Shown piece by piece: positions 17,928-25,248 of a DNA stretch of 64,000 bases (position 1 is the first letter of the stretch; each line of letters begins with the position of its first letter). The notes below the pieces were generated by a model. The model was not told the DNA's origin. It searched no databases and saw only the letters and a program-made list of their open reading frames with translations. The position numbers and the translations under genes were made by a program. The stretch spans positions 186,001 to 250,000 of the forward strand of contig NZ_RPOK01000006.1 of NCBI RefSeq assembly GCF_003820355.1, in the 5' to 3' direction. The DNA comes from Paralteromonas sediminis (GTDB lineage Bacteria > Pseudomonadota > Gammaproteobacteria > Enterobacterales > Alteromonadaceae).

Positions 17928-19469
17928 ATGAACTTAGTCTTCCTCGATGAGGATACACCAAATGAGGAACCTGCTGAGTCATGGGCTGTGTTAGTAGTGG
18001 ATGATGAGCCCGAAGTGCATACAGTCACAAACCTGGCGTTGGGCAGCTTGAGGTTTCAGGGAAAAGGACTTGAACTCATCAGTGCGTTTAGTGGTCAGCA
18101 AGCTAGGGAAATTCTGCAAAACAGAGGCGACATTGCCGCGGTTCTCCTTGATGTCGTTATGGAAACTGAAGATGAAGGCCTAAAAGTCGCCGACTTTATT
18201 CGCAACCAAATCCACAATAAAGTGACCCGCATCGTATTGAGAACCGGCCAGCCGGGTCTGGCGCCCGAAAAAGACGTTATCATTAACTATGACATCAATG
18301 ACTATAAATCAAAAACTGAGCTCACCGTAGACAAACTCTTTACCGCGATGTATACCGCACTGCGCTCATACAGCGATTTGGTCACCATTGAAGCGAGCCG
18401 TCAGGGTCTTGAAAAGGTTATACAGGCGTCGGCAGATCTATTTTGTATACGAACCCTCGAAACCTTTATTAAAAGTGTGGTTCAGCAACTGAAACTTTTA
18501 TCTGGTGAGAGTATGGGCGATGGTTATACAACAACCGCTATTGCTTGTCCCAGACCCATGCACCTAGATCAGGCTGATGAATTTTTTGTGTTTACCGGTG
18601 ATGGTAACTACAGCCATAAGACAACCAGTTTGTTGTCTGAGACTATTCAAAATAGCCATATTACATTGTGTCAGCGAGCAATCGACTCTCAGTCATTGGT
18701 GCATCAGCAATCGCTTATAGCTGCCTATTGGAAAAGCGGCGCTAGTGGTGGTTCATTGCTCTTTCTTTCTGAGCTGACACATCAACCCAATGACGTTGAG
18801 TTTCGCTTGTTTCAAATACTGACACAAAATGTTCAGATCGCGTTTGAAAATGTTCTGCTTACCAGAGTGGTAGAAGACACCCAAAGGGAAATTGTTGAAC
18901 GATTAGGGCTCGCTATTGAAAAACAATACGGGACTGGTCGTCACATACAGCGAATGGTGACACTCTGTGAATTTTTGGCAATAAAATCTGGTATGACCGA
19001 TCGGGATATCGAATTGCTGAAGTTGGCGATCCCATTGCACGATATTGGCAATTCACGAATTCCTTATGCGATTGTCAGTAAACTTGGCAGGTTAACACCT
19101 GAAGAAGCGGACATCGTAAAAGTGCATGCTGAACGCGGCTATAACCTTTTGAAGGACTCGTCGCGGCCGACGATAAAAATGGCTGCACTACTTGCCAAGG
19201 AACATTACGAACACTGGGATGGAGGCGGGTATCCACATGGGTTAAAGGGAGAAGAAATTTCACTCGCTAGCAGAATCAGTACCTTAGTCGATGTTTATGA
19301 CGCGCAGCGAAACATGCGTGCCAGAGACGCATTAATAACTAAAGAAAAAGTCATATCGCTTTTTCAGCAACAGCAGGGCAGACAGTTTGACCCTGATTTG
19401 GTTACATTACTTATGGATAACTTTGATTCTTTTGAACGTGTTATGACTGAGTTTACTGATTCAGCATGA
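17928..19469 (+). CDS. Response regulator with DUF3369 and HD-GYP domains
   Basis: Numbered from ATG 17928 (GGAG six bases upstream; 513 residues) the protein has a receiver domain with VLVVDDEPE and phospho-acceptor Asp75 (VLLDVVMET), a DUF3369 GAF-like middle domain, and a C-terminal HD-GYP domain with His371-Asp372 in LHDIGNSRIP and G-Y-P at 434-436. HD-GYP enzymes hydrolyse cyclic di-GMP, so this is probably a phosphorylation-controlled phosphodiesterase. No sensor kinase gene is adjacent. ATG 17910 and an upstream TTG-type start are less likely. Confidence 0.88.
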   Translation: MNLVFLDEDTPNEEPAESWAVLVVDDEPEVHTVTNLALGSLRFQGKGLELISAFSGQQAREILQNRGDIAAVLLDVVMETEDEGLKVADFIRNQIHNKVTRIVLRTGQPGLAPEKDVIINYDINDYKSKTELTVDKLFTAMYTALRSYSDLVTIEASRQGLEKVIQASADLFCIRTLETFIKSVVQQLKLLSGESMGDGYTTTAIACPRPMHLDQADEFFVFTGDGNYSHKTTSLLSETIQNSHITLCQRAIDSQSLVHQQSLIAAYWKSGASGGSLLFLSELTHQPNDVEFRLFQILTQNVQIAFENVLLTRVVEDTQREIVERLGLAIEKQYGTGRHIQRMVTLCEFLAIKSGMTDRDIELLKLAIPLHDIGNSRIPYAIVSKLGRLTPEEADIVKVHAERGYNLLKDSSRPTIKMAALLAKEHYEHWDGGGYPHGLKGEEISLASRISTLVDVYDAQRNMRARDALITKEKVISLFQQQQGRQFDPDLVTLLMDNFDSFERVMTEFTDSA

Positions 19470-19612
19470 GCGTATGCGTTTTTGCTAGAGGTATGGAACT
19501 GCTACCCTGATTCTCTTTTTTATAAGAGCGCGTTGGGAAGCGTGTTGTTGAGATATGTTCGAAGTATGCTTTAATGTTAGTGGTTTGAGGCAGCAGCGAG
19601 AAACTGTTATTC

Positions 19613-20185
19613 ATGAAAGAGTTAGTTGGCGTATCTATAGGGTTATCGGCACCGGCAAAGCAGGAAGCTCCAACGTTAATTTACCCTTCTATCCCAATTG
19701 GCATCCAGCGAATGTGCTTTTTTGTGAATCGAACATCGAGTTGGGAATATACAGGCATCGACTCTCTGGAAGGTGTGGTTATTGGAATAGCGCATGACAC
19801 CTCTATTGAGGAGCTCAATCAGTATGCCAAACAGTTTCCAAATAACTTTCAATATCAACCCTATCACGAGCGCTTCATCAGTCAAAACGTCAAAAAACTA
19901 CAAAAAAATAGAATCGATACGTTTATTTCCACGCGAAACTCAACACTTTATACCTTGAAAAAACTCGATGCGATTGAAGATGTCAAAATCGCGGGTTGTG
20001 TCTCTTCAGCACCGGTTTATATCGCGTTTACGCCATCTAAGCTCATGGGATCTTTAATATCAGAACTTGTTAATCATTTCGACCAAGGTATGTCACGGCT
20101 GATTAAACAAGGATATGTCGATACTATTTTGCAAAAATACGATGTTGGCTTTTCTTCAGAAGACTTACTTAAATACAATCAGTAA
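19613..20185 (+). pseudogene. N-terminally truncated substrate-binding protein (SBP_bac_3-like)
   Basis: The 190-residue frame matches only the middle and C-terminal part of amino-acid-type periplasmic binding proteins: SAPAKQEAPTLIYPSIPIG, then WEYTGIDSLEGVVIGIAHD, KLQKNRIDTFIS and a lobe-closing C-terminal helix region (LIKQGYVDTILQKYDVGF). Normal members are about 240-260 residues with a signal peptide and a first lobe; both are missing. The same frame meets TGA at 19586-19588 and TAA at 19523-19525, and I find no convincing lobe-1 sequence in the other frames before it. It is probably a decaying gene, although a short cytoplasmic protein cannot be excluded. Confidence 0.6.
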
Positions 20186-20233
20186 CTCGTTTGCAGTTCG
20201 AAGTCTCCGCGTTAATCACTTGTGAATAACTGT

Positions 20234-20266
20234 TTGTGAACCAAAACTCATCTGGTACAATCAGTT
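20234..20266 (+). promoter_or_regulatory. fadR promoter with overlapping FadR-type operator
   Basis: A -35-like TTGTGA (20234-20239) and a -10-like TACAAT (20256-20261) are 16 bases apart. The 17-mer ATCTGGTACAATCAGTT (20250-20266) covers the -10 box and agrees at 14 of 17 positions with the E. coli fadB operator as I recall it. This suggests autorepression of fadR released by long-chain acyl-CoA. Confidence 0.6.
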
Positions 20267-20305
20267 TGACAACAAGAAAAATTACACTAAACCGAGCATG
20301 ACGTT

Positions 20306-21016
20306 ATGATTTACAAAGCGCAGAGCCCAGCCGGGTTTGCAGAAGAATATATTGTTGAGTCTATTTGGAGTGGCCGTTTCCCACCTGGCACTATTCTTCC
20401 TGCAGAGCGAGAACTTTCTGAGCTCATCGGCGTTACCCGCACTACATTGCGTGAAGTACTGCAGCGTCTGGCCCGAGATGGCTGGTTGACAATACAGCAC
20501 GGAAAGCCAACCAAAGTGAACAATTTTTGGGAAACCTGTGGTCTCAATATTTTAGAAACGCTGGCTCGGTTAGACCAAGCCGGTATTCCTGAGCTAGTTG
20601 ACAACTTGTTAGCAGCAAGGACCAACCTAAGTGCGGTATTTATTCGTGGTGCAATTCGCAATAACCCCGAAAAAGCGGCTGAAATTATTGCGCGTTATAA
20701 AGCAGTTGGCGATGACGGGAAAGAGTTTGCCGACTTTGATTATCAGATGTCTCATGATCTGGCGATTGCCTCTAACAATAACGTATATGTGCTTATGATG
20801 AATGGGTTCAGAGGATTGTATTCGCGCATTGGTGGTTTCTTTTTCTCTCACAAACGTGCGCGTGACGTTGCGCGTGGTTACTATCAAAACTTGTTGGAAG
20901 TGGCAGAGAGAGGAGAGTATGACGGCGCACTGCTAGTGATAAGAGAATACGGAATCGAAAGTGGTAAAGTGTGGTTTGAAGTTCGTGACAGCATGCCCAA
21001 AGACCTTGTAGATTAA
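20306..21016 (+). CDS. fadR: Fatty acid metabolism transcriptional regulator FadR
   Basis: The 236-residue protein matches E. coli FadR (239) throughout: a GntR winged helix ([15 protein letters not shown], then [20 protein letters not shown] at about 32-51, then [19 protein letters not shown]) and the FadR-type acyl-CoA-binding domain ending near [19 protein letters not shown]. It represses beta-oxidation genes and activates unsaturated fatty acid synthesis in E. coli; long-chain acyl-CoA releases it from DNA. A candidate self-operator lies 40 bases upstream. Phasin genes follow. Confidence 0.95.
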   Translation: MIYKAQSPAGFAEEYIVESIWSGRFPPGTILPAERELSELIGVTRTTLREVLQRLARDGWLTIQHGKPTKVNNFWETCGLNILETLARLDQAGIPELVDNLLAARTNLSAVFIRGAIRNNPEKAAEIIARYKAVGDDGKEFADFDYQMSHDLAIASNNNVYVLMMNGFRGLYSRIGGFFFSHKRARDVARGYYQNLLEVAERGEYDGALLVIREYGIESGKVWFEVRDSMPKDLVD

Positions 21017-21030
21017 GGTCTTCCCATTGC

Positions 21031-21069
21031 CATACTAATTTATTTTAAACTTTTTTATAAATTAGTATG
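21031..21069. repeat. 13-base perfect inverted repeat between fadR and the phasin gene
   Basis: CATACTAATTTAT (21031-21043) is exactly repeated in reverse complement at 21057-21069, around a 13-base AT-rich spacer. CTAATTTAT recurs at 21076-21084. It may terminate fadR transcription or act as an operator for the phasin gene, whose start is 57 bases downstream. Confidence 0.45.
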
Positions 21070-21126
21070 CGCTTTCTAATTTATCTTCCTAGAATGCACT
21101 CATAGTCTGCTACGGAGGATAACCAA

Positions 21127-21480
21127 ATGACTAAAGTTGATATCAAAAATACGGTAAATACCGCTGAAGAGTTTGCACGTAAAATCTGGTTAGCCGGTTT
21201 GGGTGCGTATGGTAAGAGTGTTGACGAAGCACAAGGCCAGTACGAAAAAATCAGCACTGAAGCAAACAAATTGTTTGATGAGTTAGTAGCAAAAGGTGAA
21301 AACCTAGAAAGCGAAGCTAAAGGTAAAATCAAGCAAACAACGACTGACGTAGAAGCCCGTGTTGCTGACGTTCGTAAGAAACTTGGTCTTGATGCTGACA
21401 ACAGCGACCAAAAAATCGAAGAATTGTCTGCAAAAGTAGACGCTTTGACTGAAGCTGTTGCAAAACTAGCTGCAAAGTAA
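21127..21480 (+). CDS. Phasin family protein (PhaI-like)
   Basis: This 117-residue protein fits the poly(hydroxyalkanoate) granule-associated phasin family (PF05597). The signature ARKIWLAGLGAYGKSVDEAQ is at residues 17-36, followed by a long amphipathic helical region with heptad spacing up to AKVDALTEAVAKLAAK. Phasins coat storage granules and control their size. A strong GGAGG precedes ATG 21127. No PHA synthase is in this window, so the granule could be PHA made by genes elsewhere or the wax ester/TAG bodies suggested by the synthase at 28.7 kb. A second phasin gene follows. Confidence 0.85.
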   Translation: MTKVDIKNTVNTAEEFARKIWLAGLGAYGKSVDEAQGQYEKISTEANKLFDELVAKGENLESEAKGKIKQTTTDVEARVADVRKKLGLDADNSDQKIEELSAKVDALTEAVAKLAAK

Positions 21481-21489
21481 TGTTCTTTC

Positions 21490-21515
21490 AGAGCCGGCAG
21501 TAGCCGGCTCTTCCA
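21490..21515 (+). terminator. Hairpin between the two phasin genes
   Basis: AGAGCCGGC (21490-21498) pairs perfectly with GCCGGCTCT (21503-21511) around a 4-base loop. The tail TCCATCTTG is only moderately T-rich, so it may act as a partial terminator or 3' stabiliser that sets different levels of the two phasins. Confidence 0.5.
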
Positions 21516-21541
21516 TCTTGTTCGTTCCAGGGAGATCACTC

Positions 21542-22081
21542 ATGGAAAGCAAACAAAAAAAACAATCTCAAATTGATCAGACCGTAGCGCAGTTTATTGA
21601 CGCTGGTATTGGTGTGGCAATGTTGCCTTTTTCTCTTGTTCAGCAAACCTTTGAGTCTACAAAAGACAGTACAAGCGCAAAGTTTGATGAATTGCAGGCA
21701 AGAGGCGAGAAAGTAGAGTCTGAGTTGTTTGGAAAAATTGATCCTGCTCGACAAAAAGCTAACCTGGCCAATATCTGTAATCAGGTTTCAATGATGTTGT
21801 CACCACGAGCGAGCAGAGAGGCCAAACTGGATACCTTGTCTAAAAAGGTCGACACCTTGGTAGAGTTAGTGTCTACATTGGCTGCAAAAAAAGCCGCAGA
21901 AGCGGAAGCAAAACCAAAGACAACAACAAAAGCTGCTGATGACAAGCCTAAGACAACGCGTCGTAAAACCACGACGGCATCAAAGGCAACGGCAGCCAGT
22001 AAGCCCACCGCTACTAGAAAGCGTACAACAACCAAACGTACGACGAAAACCAGTACATCGGGCGACAAAAAAGAGTCCTAA
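21542..22081 (+). CDS. Phasin-like protein with histone-H1-like tail (PhaF-like)
   Basis: From ATG 21542 (GGGAG upstream) the protein is 179 residues. The N-terminal two thirds is a phasin-like helical domain (VAQFIDAGIGVAMLPFSLVQ, then LDTLSKKVDTLVELVSTLAAKK). The last 60 residues are rich in Lys, Thr, Ala and Pro (TRRKTTTASKATAAS, RKRTTTKRTTK), like the DNA-binding AAKP tail of Pseudomonas PhaF. PhaF ties granules to the nucleoid for even inheritance; the same is likely here. It shares a transcript with the first phasin unless the intervening hairpin ends it. Confidence 0.78.
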   Translation: MESKQKKQSQIDQTVAQFIDAGIGVAMLPFSLVQQTFESTKDSTSAKFDELQARGEKVESELFGKIDPARQKANLANICNQVSMMLSPRASREAKLDTLSKKVDTLVELVSTLAAKKAAEAEAKPKTTTKAADDKPKTTRRKTTTASKATAASKPTATRKRTTTKRTTKTSTSGDKKES

Positions 22082-22086
22082 ACCTT

Positions 22087-22120
22087 AAAAGCGCCAGTCA
22101 TTTGTCTGGCGTTTTTGTTT
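22087..22120. terminator. Bidirectional rho-independent terminator
   Basis: CGCCAG (22092-22097) pairs with CTGGCG (22106-22111) around an 8-base loop, flanked by AAAA on the left and TTTTTGTTT on the right. It serves the convergent ends of the phasin operon and the SPFH/ribbon-helix-helix operon; the minus-strand coding end at 22098 lies within it. Confidence 0.75.
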
Positions 22121-22295
22121 CCTCTATTTCCGTTATCACTTTCTGCACTAACTTTACCCTTCCATTGTCAACTAAAGCCTTGCGCAATACATATTCAATC
22201 TGAGCATTGACGCTACGTAGTTCATCGTCGGCCCATCGTTGCATCGCATTGAGTACGTCTTCATTAATTCGCAGTGGGTAGGCTTTTTTGGGCAT
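22098..22295 (-). CDS. Arc-type ribbon-helix-helix DNA-binding protein
   Basis: The 65-residue protein has the Arc/MetJ ribbon-helix-helix pattern: strand KKAYPLRINEDVLNAMQRWA, then turn and helix LRSVNAQIEYVLRKAL. Such proteins bind DNA as dimers through the N-terminal strand and are often autoregulatory. Its ATG abuts the stop codon of the upstream SPFH gene, so the two are one operon. This pairing of an SPFH gene with an Arc-like gene is common in proteobacteria. The palindromic site before the operon is a plausible target. Confidence 0.8.
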   Translation of the reverse strand: MPKKAYPLRINEDVLNAMQRWADDELRSVNAQIEYVLRKALVDNGRVKLVQKVITEIEETKTPDK

Positions 22296-23159
22296 CTAGT
22301 ACAGTGTCCCTGTGTTAACAATAGGCTGCGTAGCTTTATCGCCGCACAATACGACCAATAAGTTACTGACCATGGCTGCCTTGCGCTCCTCATCTAATTC
22401 GACAATTTCTTTTTCGGATAAACGTATTAGGGCCATTTCTACCATACCTACAGCGCCCTCTACAATGCGGTTTCGAGCGGCGATGATTGCAGATGCCTGT
22501 TGCCTTTGCAGCATCGCACTGGCTATTTCTTGCGCGTAGGCCAAATGGCTTATTCTGGCTTCATGCACAGTGATACCTGCCTTGCCCAAGCGTTCCTGAA
22601 TGCCCGTCGCTAACTGATCTGCGATTTCAACAGGGTGACTCCTAAGCGCGATTTCGGCCTCATCGTCGTCACGAGGATCGTAAGGAAAGGTGCTGGCGAG
22701 AATGCGTAGTGCCGATTCACTTTGAATAGTGACATAGCTTTCGTAATCATCAACTTCAAAGACGGCTTCTGCAGAATCAGTCACGCTCCATACTACGATA
22801 GCTGCAATTTCAATAGGGTTACCCTGATTGTCATTGACCTTAATCTTGGCGCTTTCAAAGTTTCTGATGCGTAACGATACAGTACGTTTTTTGAAGAGCG
22901 GTATTGTCCAACGCAGACCACTGCGTTTTTCAGTACCCACGTAGCTACCAAAGAGTGTCATTACCTTGGCCTGATTGGGCTGAACCATAAAAAATCCCAA
23001 CCAGCCAGAGGCTGCAATCACAGTTAATAGTATCTCCAATGAGTCGAATATACTCACAGGCGTGTCCATTACCCATAAAAGAAAAATACATACTGCTGTC
23101 AGTGCCATTAGAACGGCTGCCGCAACATAACCATTAAACGAAAATGCTTGTTTTTCCAT
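22296..23159 (-). CDS. SPFH/Band 7 domain membrane protein
   Basis: From ATG 23159 the protein has 287 residues: two N-terminal transmembrane helices (about 10-30 and 38-60), the turn FFMVQPNQAKVMTLFG, then an SPFH/stomatin domain (GLRWTIPLFKKRTVSLRIRN, DNQGNPIEIAAIVVWSV) and a helical C-terminus (QASAIIAARNRIVEGAVGM). SPFH proteins form large ring or cage assemblies in membranes and often affect membrane protease activity or microdomains. It is the first gene of an operon with an Arc-like regulator. Confidence 0.87.
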   Translation of the reverse strand: MEKQAFSFNGYVAAAVLMALTAVCIFLLWVMDTPVSIFDSLEILLTVIAASGWLGFFMVQPNQAKVMTLFGSYVGTEKRSGLRWTIPLFKKRTVSLRIRNFESAKIKVNDNQGNPIEIAAIVVWSVTDSAEAVFEVDDYESYVTIQSESALRILASTFPYDPRDDDEAEIALRSHPVEIADQLATGIQERLGKAGITVHEARISHLAYAQEIASAMLQRQQASAIIAARNRIVEGAVGMVEMALIRLSEKEIVELDEERKAAMVSNLLVVLCGDKATQPIVNTGTLY

Positions 23160-23178
23160 ATTTATATCCAATAAAAAA

Positions 23179-23198
23179 GATATCAAAGTGATATCACT
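23179..23198. promoter_or_regulatory. Palindromic operator candidate of the SPFH operon
   Basis: AGTGATATCACT (23187-23198) is a perfect 12-base palindrome, and GATATC occurs twice exactly 11 bases apart (23179-23184 and 23190-23195), one helical turn, as expected for tandem ribbon-helix-helix dimers. It lies just upstream of the SPFH start (23159, minus strand). Confidence 0.45.
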
Positions 23199-23276
23199 CT
23201 AGTTTTGTTGGAAATGAATAGCAAGTTTTATTTAAAATGAGGCGTTAACAAATAACACCATGAAGTCGTTGATGTG

Positions 23277-23891
23277 ATGTCAGAAAAACAAAAAATGCAG
23301 GAAGGCTTGGTCTATAATCCGCTGGATAAAGAACTGGTTGCATTGCGCATGCGTGCCAGGCGAATAGTAGACCGTATAAACAGTACTCCAATGACCAAAA
23401 AAGGTGACAGGAAGTCACAGTTTGAATCATTGTTTGGAAGCACGGGTCGTGGCTTTTATATTGAATCGCCGTTTCACTGTGATTACGGAGAAAACATCAC
23501 AATTGGCGACAGGTTTTTTGCTAATTTTGGCTGTGTTATTTTAGATGCTGCGCCGGTCACAATTGGCAACAATTGCAAACTTGGCCCCCAAGTCGGACTG
23601 TATACTGCCACTCACCCTGTAGAACCGGAAGCTCGGATTCGGGGCGAAGAATATGCTTTACCCATTATATTAGGCGATAACGTGTGGATAGGCGGCAATG
23701 CTACCATCAACCCTGGAGTTCGCTTGGGGGACAACGTGGTTGTAGGTGCCGGTGCTGTCGTTACGCGTTCTTTCGATAATAACTGTGTGATCGCTGGCAA
23801 TCCAGCTCGGCTGATCAGGAAAGCTTGTTCCAAAGATTTTGATGTTTCTTGTCAGCAAAGTAGTCACTCGGTTCCCAGAAGCGAGGAATAG
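23277..23891 (+). CDS. Sugar O-acetyltransferase (maltose/galactoside acetyltransferase family)
   Basis: The 204-residue protein has the Mac N-terminal domain (KMQEGLVYNPLDKELVALR) and a left-handed beta-helix of hexapeptide repeats (FHCDYGENITIGDRFFANF, then DNVWIGGNATINPGVRLGDN). The catalytic His lies in YTATHPVEPEARI. Such enzymes transfer acetyl from acetyl-CoA to sugars such as maltose or galactosides in the cytoplasm. The last 77 bases overlap head-on with the end of the opposite-strand gene, so the final 25 codons (after PARLIRKAC) may be a recent extension past an ancestral stop. Confidence 0.88.
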   Translation: MSEKQKMQEGLVYNPLDKELVALRMRARRIVDRINSTPMTKKGDRKSQFESLFGSTGRGFYIESPFHCDYGENITIGDRFFANFGCVILDAAPVTIGNNCKLGPQVGLYTATHPVEPEARIRGEEYALPIILGDNVWIGGNATINPGVRLGDNVVVGAGAVVTRSFDNNCVIAGNPARLIRKACSKDFDVSCQQSSHSVPRSEE

Positions 23892-25221
23892 TGGTTTCAT
23901 CTTCTTCAATGCTTAGTTGAGATGATAGCTGAGCTCGAATTTCTTTGAGTCGCGCTTCACTGGTGTGAATGAGCTTTTTGTGATTACTCTGAAAGTAAAG
24001 GTTCTGATGCTTTTTTACAATGAGGTCTTTGCCCGATCGAATAAAAGACAAGTGACGAGTAACTGCTCTACATTGTGGCTCGGCAGGGCTTGCTGGGCAT
24101 AGCCGATTAACAATGGCGTACTCATAAATATCTCGTGCTGTTCCTGTATCATCAAAGGGGATATAGCTAATACCGAAACCTTGCGGGAAATAACCAACCA
24201 ACGCCAAAAAATATTCAGCCATCTTTGGGTTCAGTTTGCCGTTTTTAGCAAGTTGTTCAATGACCATGTAGCCTTTAGGCAATTCAGCGCGGTTGTAACC
24301 CTGTTTGGTAGATAATACAAAAGAGGCATATATCTGAGGGATCTTTATTAGTTCACCGACGTTGTGTTTAGCGGTAAACGCCTCAGCAATAACTTCTGTA
24401 CAAAAATCCAATGCATCTTGCTCTTCTGCATAGAACTTATCTCTTTCTGCTTTGGAGTTACCCACATATCCCGGTAACCCCAAACCATTTTTTATATAGT
24501 CTAACGTGTAGTGATAATTGAGCTTTAATAGTTGCTTACGTTCTTGTTCATCAAGTACTCGAAACGGGTCTTTATTATTGTCAATGCCGTAGAGTATTTT
24601 TTGTGCTTGCGGATGTTGCAAACCTATGTCTTGAAACATGGCAGCCTTGATAAGTGGCCTAGCAATACCCGTTAGCCATTTTTCCTGCCAGTGTCGGTTG
24701 CCAGAAAACCGGCTGTGACTTTCAGTATACTGGCTTAAATAACCGTGTTTTAAGCTTCCTGATTTGAGTATGGCGTCACATAATCGCAAACTCAATATCG
24801 CTTTATAAGCAGGCTTTAGGGTTTGATGTACGTTGGCGAGCTGGTTGCTTGCAGCATCGCTGATGAGAAAGATGGTGCCGAGGCTTTTTGCACTTTGTTC
24901 TAGCGTTTCTTCCTCGGATTGGCCCTCAGAGAGCTTCATAAGATTACTGATTACATCATTAACCCGTGAGAGTCGCTCAAGGCGTTCATTATCGATGTCT
25001 CTTTTGAGTGATTTTAATTTGCTTTCAAAAGCATTGATATCGTTATCTTCGGCATTAGCAATATCACTTTGAACGGCGGCAAGTGAAGCTTCATTATCTT
25101 TACTCGCTTCAAAATACGCTTTTGCATCATTAAGCAGAGTTTGGGGTTTTGAACGGTGATCCCCGATTAAAGCGATAAGTTGCTTAACTTGTCTGGTATG
25201 TGCGCTATCAGTACCGCTCAA
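23815..25221 (-). CDS. Hypothetical protein resembling a degenerate HD-GYP domain
   Basis: The 468-residue product starts at TTG 25221 behind AAGGA. Residues 40-100 look like a coiled coil (NAEDNDINAFESKLKSLKRD). From about 135 the pattern resembles an HD-GYP domain: AAMFQDIG (193-200) aligns with the canonical ALLHDIGK but has Gln for the metal-binding His; VLDEQERKQLLKLNYHYTL aligns with the next helix; and IPQIYASF to VGYFPQGFGISYI (294-354) aligns with the typical C-terminus. No HHE or GYP motif is found. If right, it is a pseudoenzyme that may sense cyclic di-GMP or act as a scaffold. It follows the patatin gene by 27 bases. This is inference by eye. Confidence 0.5.
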   Translation of the reverse strand: MSGTDSAHTRQVKQLIALIGDHRSKPQTLLNDAKAYFEASKDNEASLAAVQSDIANAEDNDINAFESKLKSLKRDIDNERLERLSRVNDVISNLMKLSEGQSEEETLEQSAKSLGTIFLISDAASNQLANVHQTLKPAYKAILSLRLCDAILKSGSLKHGYLSQYTESHSRFSGNRHWQEKWLTGIARPLIKAAMFQDIGLQHPQAQKILYGIDNNKDPFRVLDEQERKQLLKLNYHYTLDYIKNGLGLPGYVGNSKAERDKFYAEEQDALDFCTEVIAEAFTAKHNVGELIKIPQIYASFVLSTKQGYNRAELPKGYMVIEQLAKNGKLNPKMAEYFLALVGYFPQGFGISYIPFDDTGTARDIYEYAIVNRLCPASPAEPQCRAVTRHLSFIRSGKDLIVKKHQNLYFQSNHKKLIHTSEARLKEIRAQLSSQLSIEEDETTIPRFWEPSDYFADKKHQNLWNKLS

Positions 25222-25248
25222 TGCATTCCTTCCTATGACATCTTTTAA

